Assembly: GCA_028873695.1 (NCBI GenBank)
Contig: JAPPNU010000001.1
Coordinates: 47,553-111,552, forward strand
Reading direction: 5' to 3'
Length of the DNA stretch: 64,000 nt
Origin: Gemmatimonadota bacterium
GTDB taxonomy: Bacteria > Latescibacterota > UBA2968 > GCA-2709665
Part shown: positions 1-8,291 of the stretch, in pieces
How the letters are laid out: every line of letters begins with the position of its first letter
Numbering within the stretch: the first letter of the stretch is position 1
The notes under the pieces: generated by a model
Told to the model about the DNA's origin: nothing
Database searches by the model: none
Seen by the model: the letters and a program-made list of their open reading frames with translations, nothing else
Program-made: the position numbers and the translations under genes

Positions 1-116
1 CACGGCGTTTTAACCTCCTAACAAAAACCATTCTCCCTTATTTGGGTTTTACTATTATATTCTCCACCCCAATGGGGGGGGGGGCGCGGGGGGGGCGCCC
101 GGCGGGCCCCCCCTAC
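1..116. other. Left edge with G/C homopolymer runs, no gene
   Basis: No gene is supported here. After an AT-rich stretch, positions 74-116 consist almost only of G and C runs, in a pattern unlike the rest of the window. It may be a contig-edge or poly-G sequencing artefact, or a genuine hairpin-forming tract. The first credible gene ends at 117. Confidence 0.4.
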
Positions 117-665
117 TCATTCATTTCCCCGGATCCTGGCCAGCGCGTCCCTCGCCGCGTCTGCCATAAATCCCACAGAATCTTCGAGATTGTCGCGTAT
201 CCATTCGAGATACCTCACCGACCGTTCCTCCCGAAACTCACCGAGCTGCCGGATGATCGTCTCCCCCAGACCGGCGCCTATAGGATATCGGTCCCTGGAC
301 ATATGCTCGAAAATGCTATTCAGCAGATTCAGCAGGTGTTGGCGAATCTCCTCCGAGTCCGGTGAGGGTTTCCATACGTAACGAGGATTCTCCCAGCTCG
401 TCAAAATGGTTTGACCGTTTTCGACCCGCCGTTCCTCTTTCCAGCCGCCGTGGCGCATTACCGGCCCGATCGGAATTGGATCTCGATCGGGCCGGCGATG
501 CGGATGGTTCGCACAGTAGGTGTAAAAGGGGTCCTCGATCGCGATTTTCCTGATCTCGCAATAGGGCGGTATGTTCTCGTCTGCGTGCACCAACCAGTCG
601 CGCTCGCCCTGATTCCTTCGATTGAACCAGCAGGTCCCGCAACAGTCGGATCCTCCGTTTGGCAT
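117..665 (-). CDS. Cysteine-rich hypothetical protein
   Basis: A 182-residue protein of unknown function. The N-terminal half carries Cys pairs or clusters (CCGTC near residues 8-12, PYC near 35, TYC-NHPHR near 50), spaced as in a small zinc-binding domain. The C-terminal half is helical and charged, rich in Arg and Glu, with a repeat-like alternation of leucines and charged residues. The ATG at 665 follows a GGAGG placed 8 nt upstream. It stands alone, with non-coding DNA on both sides. Zinc binding is inferred from the cysteines only. Confidence 0.6.
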   Translation of the reverse strand: MPNGGSDCCGTCWFNRRNQGERDWLVHADENIPPYCEIRKIAIEDPFYTYCANHPHRRPDRDPIPIGPVMRHGGWKEERRVENGQTILTSWENPRYVWKPSPDSEEIRQHLLNLLNSIFEHMSRDRYPIGAGLGETIIRQLGEFREERSVRYLEWIRDNLEDSVGFMADAARDALARIRGNE

Positions 666-928
666 CGCTCAGCCCTCCTCCCGGTTGTTCTTCCGCGCCG
701 CCTGCCGCAACCCGTGATGCGGATGTGCTCGCATCATCACATCGTTCAATCCCGTTATGTTCTCGCCCGTTACAGAAAGAGCCGTACATCTCAGCGATCT
801 TCCCACCGATGATCCTCATTCTATATCAAGATAAACGGGATCTGTCGCAGGAATTGCGACACCGGGAGAAAAGCTGTCGGATTGAATCAAAAACCCTATC
901 TGATAACGTCCGCCCCGGGAATGGACTG

Positions 929-1357
929 CTACGCGCGCAACTTCCGCGATCCGAGCCAGACGCCCACGACCCCGATCAGCGGGTTGAGCCAGTTGAACCA
1001 TGCCGGCTGGCGAGCGCCTGCGGTCGCCTCCATCATCGACACGTCGTCGGGGCGCGGTCCGGCCGACATATCCACCGGCATCAGGGCCGTCACCACCCCG
1101 AGAACGAGTACGACGGCGATCAGAATCGTGGCGGCCCTGGCATCGTGCGCCACACTGGCACAGACTCGTCCGCCGATGTACGCGCCCACGAGCCCTAGCA
1201 CGAGTGAGCCGAGTGCCCAGCCGCCGGATACCTCCCACGAACCCGGCTGGAAGGCGCGCGAGGGCCCCAGCGTCAACCACAGAAGCGAGAAGAGAACGAA
1301 GAGAACGGCGGCCATGGCAATGTAACCGACGACGGCGGCGAGAATGTTCCTGAGCAT
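929..1357 (-). CDS. Small integral membrane protein
   Basis: A 142-residue membrane protein with about four hydrophobic segments (residues 4-32, 46-66, 74-93 and 122-137). A soluble loop rich in Met, Asp and Pro precedes the last segment. No enzyme motif is visible, and the small residues in the helices (GLVGAYIGG) suggest tight helix packing. The start is clear: AAGGAGG lies 6 nt upstream of the ATG. Function unknown. Its neighbour at 1607 is also a membrane protein, but a 249-bp gap separates them, so an operon is not evident. Confidence 0.65.
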   Translation of the reverse strand: MLRNILAAVVGYIAMAAVLFVLFSLLWLTLGPSRAFQPGSWEVSGGWALGSLVLGLVGAYIGGRVCASVAHDARAATILIAVVLVLGVVTALMPVDMSAGPRPDDVSMMEATAGARQPAWFNWLNPLIGVVGVWLGSRKLRA

Positions 1358-1606
1358 CTTGTTCCTCCTTAAAAATGAGTAGCGTTGTCCAGCGAAGTGT
1401 GGACCTGAAGCGGGCTCGGATTTACAACGAGGCGTAAGCCTGACGACGGGGGCCTTAACGATCCCGGAAGCGTGATCGTCCCCCTGACAGGATCCGGACC
1501 GACGACGACGGCCACCTTGTTCCGGAGTGGACGGTCCGACATGCTTCAGCTTCCCGTTGTTCAGAGACTTAATTTATCCAGAGGCACATTTGATCTGCCG
1601 GTGTCG

Positions 1607-2131
1607 TCAGCGGGTTTGCATACCTGACCCGCGCCACGGCGTCAGGCGTGGCCACCAGCGACCCACGTGCAGGCAGTAGGTCTCGTACGACCGTCCTAAT
1701 CTACGACGAAGTTGCGGCTCCTCATGGAGCAGCACGTTCAGGTGAAACGCGGCGAACACCACCCCGGCGTACGCCATCAGCCGTGCCTGGCCAAAGAGTA
1801 GCGTCTGCCCGGAAATGATGGTCAACATGGAGATATACATCGGGTTTCGCACGAACCGATAGAGGCCGGTAGCGATCAGAACTTCGGTCTGCGCCACCGG
1901 AGCCGGTGTGCCGCGCCCCTCGAGGGCGAAACGGGCGAAGCAGTCCAGCAGGCAGGCGAGACCCGCCACGACCGCTGCCGCCCCCACTACCCGCTCGCCG
2001 GGCAGCCCGAGCAGCGGTTGCTGCATCGTCCAGCCAACCAGTGCGTACGGGATGACGCCGAAAACGACAGCCGGTGCGAGCCAGAAGAAGACGAACGACC
2101 CGACGATCGCACGCGTCCGTGTGCGCTTCAC
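1607..2131 (-). CDS. Isoprenylcysteine/phospholipid methyltransferase family protein
   Basis: A 174-residue membrane protein with the ICMT/PEMT-type signature. GLYRFVRNPMYIS (about residues 89-101) and the later EEPQLRRRLG-SYETYC block followed by WWPR are the conserved SAM-binding and catalytic parts of this family, which methylates lipids or prenyl-cysteine substrates at the membrane. Helices flank the first motif. The GTG start at 2131 has GAGGA 7 nt upstream. It begins 27 nt after the EEP-family gene ends, so the two are probably co-transcribed. The substrate cannot be deduced. Confidence 0.8.
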   Translation of the reverse strand: MKRTRTRAIVGSFVFFWLAPAVVFGVIPYALVGWTMQQPLLGLPGERVVGAAAVVAGLACLLDCFARFALEGRGTPAPVAQTEVLIATGLYRFVRNPMYISMLTIISGQTLLFGQARLMAYAGVVFAAFHLNVLLHEEPQLRRRLGRSYETYCLHVGRWWPRLTPWRGSGMQTR

Positions 2132-2158
2132 GTTTCATTCCTCGTTTTGAAGGAAGAT

Positions 2159-3052
2159 TTACAGCCGGCCCTTCTGCGTTGCTCCAAAACCAGCCCCGGA
2201 TCCAGCGCTAGTCTCCACCTCTATGATCAGGCGGCTGTGGTCGCTTGGACCCCATTCGTTGACCTCGTTCATCGCCTTCACCGAAACCCGCTCGTGGAAG
2301 CCGCGCGACGCGAATGCGTAGTCCAGCTGGCGTGACGCCTTGGCTGGCGTCTGGCCGGCCGGGAAATACGTCGGCACATTCTTGCTGTCGTCGGGTAGCT
2401 CCGTCGGCCAGGGACATGCTTGGCGTCCGTTGGGCGCCTGAGGCCCAATAAAGGACAGCCCTAACGCCTTCATTCTCGTAAACACGGTCTCGTAACGTCC
2501 CGCCCAGTAGGCACTGCCGGCATCTCCGTAGCGGTAAAGAATGTTGAGGTCGCCCGCAGCAAGTATCCTGTGTGTGGCCGGGTCCTCGTGTCCGATGAAC
2601 GCCGACAGGTCTGAGACGATTCGATGGGCCGAAGCATCTGCGTAGATCCACCCGCTTTTGGTACTCGGTTGAGGCTTCAGCCAGCGCCCATACATGGAGA
2701 CTGCAACGAAGGCCTCTTTCGGACTGTCGACCGGGATCACCTTTGCGGCGGCGATAGTCCCGATTCCACTGACGCCGATATCGTTGTCCCCGAGGTCACT
2801 GATCGGCGGCGTCTGCCGAAAATGTTCGACGTTGATTCGATCGGATAACTTCACGACCAGCGGCCAGCGGTCGTAGAGCTGCCTGTCCCAGAACACCGCG
2901 TCTTCGTATTCGACCAGATGCGCCAGGTCGCCGGGTAGCCTACTCGCTTCCTGCAGAAAAGCCAGATCGACATCTTCGACTTTCGCCATCCGAACCAGTT
3001 CGCGCCAAGGCTTAACCCTTTTGGCGATGTTCCAGCTCACCGCCTTGATCAT
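2159..3052 (-). CDS. Endonuclease/exonuclease/phosphatase family protein
   Basis: A 297-residue EEP-fold metal-dependent phosphoesterase. The N-terminal strand with an Asn ligand (VSWNIAKR, residues 5-12), the Glu of LAFLQEAS (about 31-38), AAGDLNIL (about 165-172), QLDYAFAS and a final SDHSRL match the DNase I-like order N, E, D-x-N, D and D-H. No signal peptide is seen, so it is probably cytosolic. The natural substrate (DNA, phosphodiester or phospholipid) cannot be told from sequence. The ATG follows GAGGG. It is upstream of, and close to, the ICMT-like gene. Confidence 0.8.
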   Translation of the reverse strand: MIKAVSWNIAKRVKPWRELVRMAKVEDVDLAFLQEASRLPGDLAHLVEYEDAVFWDRQLYDRWPLVVKLSDRINVEHFRQTPPISDLGDNDIGVSGIGTIAAAKVIPVDSPKEAFVAVSMYGRWLKPQPSTKSGWIYADASAHRIVSDLSAFIGHEDPATHRILAAGDLNILYRYGDAGSAYWAGRYETVFTRMKALGLSFIGPQAPNGRQACPWPTELPDDSKNVPTYFPAGQTPAKASRQLDYAFASRGFHERVSVKAMNEVNEWGPSDHSRLIIEVETSAGSGAGFGATQKGRL

Positions 3053-3150
3053 ACGATCGCCCTCTGCGCCCGCCTTAAAGCGTCCATTCCTATACCGTTG
3101 GCTCCCTCACGAATAAACTTGTTCTGATCACTATCGGGCGTATTCGCCAT

Positions 3151-3183
3151 AAAAAAGCATCCCCGCCCGAAGGACAGGGATCT
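3151..3183 (-). terminator. Rho-independent terminator of the ParA operon
   Basis: Read on the minus strand, an ATCCC/GGGAT stem with inner C-G pairs closes on a TTCG tetraloop and runs into six T residues. It sits about 85 nt past the stop of the 3265 gene, so it should end the ParA-like two-gene transcript. Confidence 0.65.
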
Positions 3184-3264
3184 GTGTCTCCTTTTGGAAG
3201 TCGATATATATTGCCCTACCGAAATTCAGACCCGTAAACAACCATTAAAGTGGCGCCTACCAGA

Positions 3265-3843
3265 TTATGACATGTTGACTTTCTCATCGGATCCTTGCCT
3301 TAGATAGTTGTACCCACGAAGATTGGCGGTCTTCTTGACGATTTTTTCAATTATCGACAGTCGAGTAGACCTGGAAGGAAGATTCAGACCCAACTCGTCT
3401 CCAATTTGCCTCAGCATTGCGACATTATACTTCTTTCGATCCGCCAACATCCGTTCGATCTCTGCCGACGACATTCCCTTCAATTCCTCAGCTACTCCCT
3501 TTGCATCCGAGCGATTCTGTGCTGTATAGGCTGCACGGGGAGACTTACTCATCGTTCGGTTACGCGATGAAAGGCCGAGAACAGACGAAAGCACAGGATC
3601 TGACTCAGCCACACGTACATAGTCCTTTATCGTCTCTATGTTTGATGTGACGCCTTCAACGTCCTCCCCCGCAGGAAGCGACCTCAGCCTCATTTGGAAA
3701 TCTTGAAGAAAACCAATCAGGGCTTCGAGTTCTCGGTCCAGCCTATGTTTTGTTTCCTCCGTGGGCAAGGCGTCAACCAAATCGGACAGCCGACTCAAGA
3801 AACTGTCCAATTTTCTTCCTGTCAACTTTACTGTATTGTTCAT
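3265..3843 (-). CDS. Hypothetical protein with C-terminal SAP-like motif, ParA partner
   Basis: A 192-residue helical protein. The N-terminal 90 residues look like a coiled helical bundle. The C-terminal part (about 125-180) reads as a helix-turn-helix-helix of SAP/Rho_N type, with a glycine turn (LGLNLPSRSTRLSIIEKIV) of the kind that binds DNA ends or serves as a small interaction module. The ATG at 3843 begins 2 nt after the ParA-like stop codon, implying translational coupling. An in-frame TTG at 3849 is the alternative start. By position it could be the DNA-binding partner of the ATPase. This is inference, as no ParB or CopG signature is visible. Codon use is AT-richer than in the core genes. 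Confidence 0.55.
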   Translation of the reverse strand: MNNTVKLTGRKLDSFLSRLSDLVDALPTEETKHRLDRELEALIGFLQDFQMRLRSLPAGEDVEGVTSNIETIKDYVRVAESDPVLSSVLGLSSRNRTMSKSPRAAYTAQNRSDAKGVAEELKGMSSAEIERMLADRKKYNVAMLRQIGDELGLNLPSRSTRLSIIEKIVKKTANLRGYNYLRQGSDEKVNMS

Positions 3844-3845
3844 TT

Positions 3846-4784
3846 TCAAAACATCTCCAGAATTTCGTCGACGATGTTGGGATACTCCTGCTTTTGCGAA
3901 GCCCGTCTGGCATTATCGGAATCATGAAACCATATAGGAAGCCTGTATTCGGCGGCTTCAGTGTAACCGATCAACTCGGTTGTATGGGTATCGAAGCATT
4001 TGCGTGTACCCAACGTCGATCGGACCTCCTCCATCTTACTGGCATGTGCGATTGTTTGCATTGCACCGCCGATTCGTACCCGCACGAAAAGAACGGCGCC
4101 CAACTCCGCAACCCGATGGTTATCTGCCGGTCGGCCAGCGAAGCCAGCCGCGGAAGTCATCAGCTCGCCGATTTCGTTAACCTTTCTTATCAGGATGTTT
4201 AAACCTATAGTAGATAGATGGTCTGGTATCGCAGTCACGATATAATGGTGACTTGCAACGAGCGCGTTCTGCGTCATAAGATAGAGGTTTGGCGGGCAGT
4301 CTATGAGAACGTAATCGTATTTGTCTTGTACTTCATGGATAGCCTTAACAAGAAAGTCCCGATCACGGAGAAATTGCCGTGCGTTCTTCCTTAACATTTC
4401 CAAACTCGGATACACGCCGGCAATCTGGCCAACGGCAATATCCTCCCCTATCAATTCTATATCGCATGGGACCAGATCAAGCCTGGGATGACGACGACCG
4501 TCCCGCAATCGGATCGGGTTTTCCCACAAGTATCTTTTCGTGTCAATAGGATTCCCGTCCAAATATCTCTTATACATGGTGGCAATCGTACCGACTCTGT
4601 CTTTGCGCCTTTGCCAGTCTTCGGTAGATGCGCATAGAAACGTCAGGTTCGTCTGTGGATCGATGTCGATCAGCAAGACTCGCTTGTTTTTTAGTCCAGC
4701 CAACCAACACCCGACATGGTAGGCTGAAGTCGTCTTTGCTACACCACCCTTGTAATTGATAAATGCGAGAACTTTCGCTGCCAC
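3846..4784 (-). CDS. ParA/Soj/MinD-family ATPase
   Basis: A 312-residue P-loop ATPase of the ParA/MinD (SIMIBI) class. The deviant Walker A KGGVAKTT with its signature first Lys (residues 12-19), the LLIDIDPQ switch (about 37-44), YVLIDCPPN (about 139) and the nearby hydrophobic strands are all present. Such ATPases dimerise on DNA or membranes and position plasmids, chromosomes or protein complexes. The GTG start has AAGGA 8 nt upstream. It is the first gene of a two-gene unit with the SAP-like protein. No ParB-like gene or parS-like repeat was found nearby, so a plasmid or phage partition origin is possible but unproven. Confidence 0.85.
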   Translation of the reverse strand: MAAKVLAFINYKGGVAKTTSAYHVGCWLAGLKNKRVLLIDIDPQTNLTFLCASTEDWQRRKDRVGTIATMYKRYLDGNPIDTKRYLWENPIRLRDGRRHPRLDLVPCDIELIGEDIAVGQIAGVYPSLEMLRKNARQFLRDRDFLVKAIHEVQDKYDYVLIDCPPNLYLMTQNALVASHHYIVTAIPDHLSTIGLNILIRKVNEIGELMTSAAGFAGRPADNHRVAELGAVLFVRVRIGGAMQTIAHASKMEEVRSTLGTRKCFDTHTTELIGYTEAAEYRLPIWFHDSDNARRASQKQEYPNIVDEILEMF

Positions 4785-5134
4785 TATCTATATCCTTAAC
4801 GCAGAGAGCCGCACACTTTCAATTTCCCCAAAAAATCAGGACAGATAATCGACGCTATTGGCCCGACCACAGCGATAATCTACCATTTACCCGGTCACAG
4901 AGGACAAACCGTAGGAGAATAACGCATTAGCTACGATTTAATGCCAAGCCAAGGTCAAGCAATGCCAGACCCTATACGTTGGAAAACTCGATTTATGCAC
5001 GAAACTTCAATGCACGTCTGAAACCAGAGGATCTCTCCATACAAACTTGACACGACTATCGTTTAAATATATGTCATTTGGTGGGCAAAAGGCAACCTCG
5101 TATCTGTCATGTACGCTGATTGACCTTTGGCCGA
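4785..5134. other. AT-rich intergenic region, probable promoter region of the ParA operon
   Basis: This is 350 bp without a convincing gene, noticeably AT-richer than the flanks. The ParA-like operon must start here on the minus strand, but no convincing minus-strand -35/-10 pair or operator palindrome was identified by eye. Confidence 0.35.
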
Positions 5135-5989
5135 TCACGTCTCGAACAGTTCGCGCAGCCAAGCGTTGGCTTCCGGAATTCCGCCGACGTCAACTACGAA
5201 CTCCTGCCCACGGCCGACTGTTTTGAAGTATACCCACGGTTCGCGGCCTCGCCAATGTTTCCTTTCATGATGGTAACTCAGCAATGGCCGACGGCCTTTG
5301 GGAAAAAACCACGAAGGCAGCCGCCATTCGCTGCGTTTCGCCGATCGCGGCGGCGTCAATGTGAGACGTTCTCCGGTTCCGCCAAATAGCCCGGCGCCGC
5401 GCCGCGAAGTGAGCCCCTTTATGCTGAGGGTCTCGCGTGCAACGTAGACAGTGTTGTTGTCCCAATGCCTATTCACGTGCGGATGCCTGGACAGCCATGA
5501 ACGCTCGGAACGGGCGCTCTTCAGAGTACCCACGATGGGTACGACGTCGAAAACCTGTAGCCAACCGAACAACACGTGCCGGTCAGGAGCGTTTGGGACG
5601 TACCTCCACGTTGCGCCATTCGCACGTTCCACAGCACGAAACCAGCCGAAGAACAGGAATAGGTCCCCGGGCCCAACTCCCTGGTTTTCCAGATGGCTTT
5701 GAGCCTTCTCGACCTGCCCGAAAGCCGGCCGCCAGCCGGGTAAACGCGGAAGGGCGTCGGCGTTCAGATCCGGATCCAGATGGCACCTGTTGCGTCCCTT
5801 CACTCGACCGTTGGTCAAACATTCCACAATAGAGCCAACAGACGTGTTATGCCACCGAACGTCACTGAATCGCGTTGGACTTCTGAGATACGGAATTGGT
5901 AGTGATAGGGCGGTGCCGTCCGGAAAAATGGGGCTCGGCTTGCCACCAGAACTCGAGTCAGATCCCTTGCGGCTGAAGATGATCTTCAT
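5135..5989 (-). CDS. Nmad3-like (nucleotide modification associated domain 3) protein
   Basis: A 284-residue protein whose start, MKIIFSRKG-DSSSGGKPSPI followed by LSLPIP, matches my recollection of the Nmad3 family, which is found with predicted DNA-base modification systems in phages and bacteria. Later conserved-looking parts are GDLFLFFGWFR (about 110-120), the HVLFGWLQV segment, and HPHVN. No catalytic motif of a known enzyme is evident. I chose the ATG at 5989; a GTG seven codons upstream is the alternative. The neighbouring ParA pair and UDG-like gene would suit a mobile or DNA-modification island. The family call is from memory of the N-terminal motif and needs a profile search. Confidence 0.6.
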   Translation of the reverse strand: MKIIFSRKGSDSSSGGKPSPIFPDGTALSLPIPYLRSPTRFSDVRWHNTSVGSIVECLTNGRVKGRNRCHLDPDLNADALPRLPGWRPAFGQVEKAQSHLENQGVGPGDLFLFFGWFRAVERANGATWRYVPNAPDRHVLFGWLQVFDVVPIVGTLKSARSERSWLSRHPHVNRHWDNNTVYVARETLSIKGLTSRRGAGLFGGTGERLTLTPPRSAKRSEWRLPSWFFPKGRRPLLSYHHERKHWRGREPWVYFKTVGRGQEFVVDVGGIPEANAWLRELFET

Positions 5990-6103
5990 TGTTTGTCCGC
6001 CTACGATCACGCGAGGTTATCTGAACGTTCGGCATGTGGCAGGGTCGACAGTTTCATTCCGGTCAAGATCCCTGGTACGGCGTGGAACTCAATCGCCACT
6101 CGT

Positions 6104-6250
6104 ATCCAGATTGATACGTAAACCGGATTTTGGTCTTGCCATTCAGTCGCGATGTTCATGCGAGTGCATGATAATGATTTTTTGTTAATTCAATGCTGAA
6201 TTCTCAGCAGTCTATCGAAATGCGGTTCGGACAATCAATGGTAAGTCAAC
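6104..6250. repeat. Long direct repeat, copy 1
   Basis: About 147 bp, roughly 80% similar by eye to 7408-7639, with shared blocks such as GCCATTCAGTCGC and TGCGGTTC. It lies upstream of the Nmad3-like gene. Copy 2 lies upstream of the UDG-like gene and contains about 85 extra bases in the middle. Confidence 0.75.
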
Positions 6251-6374
6251 TCTCGGCACACGGGTAAGGAACGATGTTGCACACAACCGATCCCAGGCTG
6301 CCAGCAAGAGACAAGGCGGAAGAGACAAGAGGGCCGTCCACACCCGGAACCTCGCGATGGCGTTGATTGTGTGC

Positions 6375-6394
6375 GGGCGACCGGCCGGTCGCCC
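6375..6394. repeat. REP-like palindrome GGGCGACCGGCCGGTCGCCC
   Basis: A perfect 20-bp inverted repeat followed by CTAC. Related copies lie at 7737-7754, 9247-9258 and 10992-11011. Confidence 0.8.
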
Positions 6395-6802
6395 CTACAC
6401 GATAATCGGAACGAATTGGTTGTTTGACGGCAGGGCAAGAAGCGACATCCATTAATCGATAGACACCGCCGCGGTCGTCTATCTGTGTCTGCGCCTCTAC
6501 GCGGGCAGCCACAAGGGTTGCCTGCCTCGCCCTCGTCAGCAGGCAGGCTTCCACAAATGCAAACCCCGCGGCGAGGGCTGGATGCCCTTGATCTCAGGTG
6601 TCGCAAAATGCGACAGCGATACGAGAACGACCGTGTGATTGTCCGTTTCACGTCGGGGCGCTGCTCGTCTTATACATCCTCCCCGCCACAACCATTTCCT
6701 CGGCAATCTTCTGTCTCAGTTCCTCCGGCGCCCGCGCCTCGCACTATGGCCCGCATTCCCGAATCCACTCACTCATCTCGATCGTCCTTGTAACCTCATT
6801 TC

Positions 6803-7360
6803 TCATCCGATCCGGGCGATCGCCGCTTCGAGCGCCTCGGTCAGTTCATCCACCTTGTACTCCCAACTCATGCGGGCGCTTGGGCTGATACATTCGATGG
6901 CCTCGACACCGGCGCGGCGACAGGCGCGTTTTGCGACCGTGCCGAGTGCGATGACCGTCCGACCCGCGCACTCGTGCCGCGTGATTCTGTCAAAGGACTC
7001 GTCGATATGTCGTATACGGAACGGCGGCCACTGCTTGTACGGCAACAGATGAAACGCCTGCGTGACATAGATGTCCGCGCGGGTCAGGTTCGCCCGATCG
7101 AGGGCCAACGTCAGTACTTTGTTGAAGGGAATACCCGGCAGCCAGCCCTGCTCCTTCAGCACCTGGCGATGTTTGTCGACCTGTGGGGCGTCCAGCCAGT
7201 AGTGTGCGACCAGCACCGGACCCGTCTCGGAGTTCGACACGATCTGGTAGGACGTAACCCACTCGCCGTCGAACCCGACGTCGGCGAGCGTCTTGTATTT
7301 GCGCTCGTATCCGGCAATCACGAATTCGCGGCGGCGCGCGATGATTTCGGCTCGTTTCAT
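6803..7360 (-). CDS. Divergent uracil-DNA-glycosylase-superfamily-like protein
   Basis: A 185-residue protein resembling the UDG fold in motif order. A segment of type FNK-L--AL--A-L-RADIYVTQAF (about 84-108) looks like the strand after the water-activating loop. VIALGTVAKRA (about 140-150) matches the VVALG-A strand, and ISPSARMSW (about 161-169) takes the place of the HPS loop, with Ile where His is normal. These families excise damaged or modified bases. The loss of His would alter or abolish catalysis. The ATG at 7360 has GGAGG 5 nt upstream. An in-frame GTG lies four codons earlier. It sits between two copies of a long direct repeat and next to the Nmad3-like gene. The family call is tentative. 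Confidence 0.55.
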   Translation of the reverse strand: MKRAEIIARRREFVIAGYERKYKTLADVGFDGEWVTSYQIVSNSETGPVLVAHYWLDAPQVDKHRQVLKEQGWLPGIPFNKVLTLALDRANLTRADIYVTQAFHLLPYKQWPPFRIRHIDESFDRITRHECAGRTVIALGTVAKRACRRAGVEAIECISPSARMSWEYKVDELTEALEAAIARIG

Positions 7361-7407
7361 TAAATCCTCCACGCCGACATTTCAGACGTCGCTGCTGACG
7401 GCATCAT

Positions 7408-7639
7408 CAACCGGATTGATTTGTAAACCGGGTTTTGGTCTCGCCATTCAGTCGCAATGTTCATGCAAGTGCATGATAAGGAATTTTTGTTGAACTTGTG
7501 CTGAATTTTTGGGCTGATTTGCTGATTTTACGCTGAAAAAGACGCATTTTGCGTCAGAAAGGTCGCGATTGTGCAACAAGAGACGAAATTCACAGCTGTC
7601 TGTCGAAGTGCGGTTCAGACAATCAACGGGAAGTCAACC
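7408..7639. repeat. Long direct repeat, copy 2, with internal insertion
   Basis: Matches 6104-6250 at both ends. Bases about 7510-7590 are extra and include a small palindrome, GACGCATTTTGCGTC (near 7540-7554). Both copies have the same orientation and so bracket the UDG-like gene. Confidence 0.75.
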
Positions 7640-7736
7640 GGCGGTCCGCGGGGAAGGAAAGGTGCAATTCGGTTGGAAATTTACGGTGGAGAACAGCAAG
7701 CCGCAGGAACGGAACTCGCGGTCAATTCGGTTTACC

Positions 7737-7754
7737 GGCGACCGGCCGGTCGCC
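7737..7754. repeat. REP-like palindrome
   Basis: Eighteen-base perfect inverted repeat of the GCGACCGGCCGGTCGC type, followed by CCTG. Confidence 0.75.
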
Positions 7755-7852
7755 CCTGCGGATACGGGGGACGGAACGGTGAAACGCTTCGGAACTCACC
7801 GAACGGTCAGAAACAAAAGGCGAAATCCCGATCAGGTGACGTCAGCGTCAGG

Positions 7853-8062
7853 TCATGGCGGATAGGAAACGGCGCAATGCGGGCGGGATCTGTCTGCCTC
7901 GACCGCGTCAGAGGGATCGATCGTACGTCTGGTGGTTTCGCCGGTCTGCGGGTTGTGGTAGACGATCCGCACCTGCCTGCGTTCTGACCAGGCGCGCGTG
8001 AGCGTTTCCAGAACGTGGATGTGTTCGGGATCCGGCGAGTTTTGTAGAAGGAAGACGGCCAC
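7853..8062 (-). pseudogene. WYL-domain regulator remnant
   Basis: About 69 codons read as the start of a WYL domain: L-TLTRAWSERRQVRIVYHN followed by QTGETTRRTIDP. This is the first strand pair of the domain found in many bacterial transcription regulators, including those of phage-defence loci. A stop follows soon after, and no DNA-binding helix-turn-helix is encoded upstream. The fragment is therefore a truncated relic, not a working regulator. It lies in repeat-rich intergenic DNA. Confidence 0.6.
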
Positions 8063-8127
8063 GCTGCGTCCACCTGCCTTCGACGAAACCTGGCGGCATC
8101 ACGTCAACGAAGCATACCCGTCAAAAT

Positions 8128-8148
8128 GGGCAACCACAAGGGTTGCCC
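8128..8148. repeat. REP-like hairpin, GGGCAACC family
   Basis: GGGCAACC and GGTTGCCC arms around a short ACAAG loop, followed by CCTAC as in the other family. A degenerate copy lies at about 6503-6521. Confidence 0.7.
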
Positions 8149-8224
8149 CTACAACGACAAACGTCGCGTCTGGCTGACCGGGCGCGTCAGGGATTAAGTA
8201 GCTTTTTTAAGGGGGAGTGACAGA

Positions 8225-8256
8225 ATAAAGCCTGCCAATGGGACACACTGGCAGGC
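8225..8256 (-). terminator. Rho-independent terminator
   Basis: GCCTGCCA (8230-8237) pairs perfectly with TGGCAGGC (8249-8256). Read on the minus strand the stem is followed by TTTATTCT. It lies about 35 nt past the stop of the 8292 gene and probably ends its transcript. Confidence 0.75.
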
Positions 8257-8291
8257 GAGTTGTTGACGAGATTGTCGGACGGGGGTGTTGA

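Larger units (their letters stand above)
6011..6802. other. Intergenic region with repeats
   Basis: Nearly 800 bp with no supportable gene. It holds the first copy of a long direct repeat (6104-6250), a perfect 20-bp REP-like palindrome (6375-6394) and an imperfect hairpin around 6503-6524. Short open frames here have no start signal and look like chance. Confidence 0.5.

Noticed and set aside
5047-5075. TTGACA with a TATGTC 17 bp on, a promoter-like pair on the plus strand
   Set aside because: No plus-strand gene follows, and the -10 match is weak.
4785-5134. Possible parS-like or origin repeats upstream of the ParA-like gene
   Set aside because: I looked for clustered inverted repeats or iterons and saw none.
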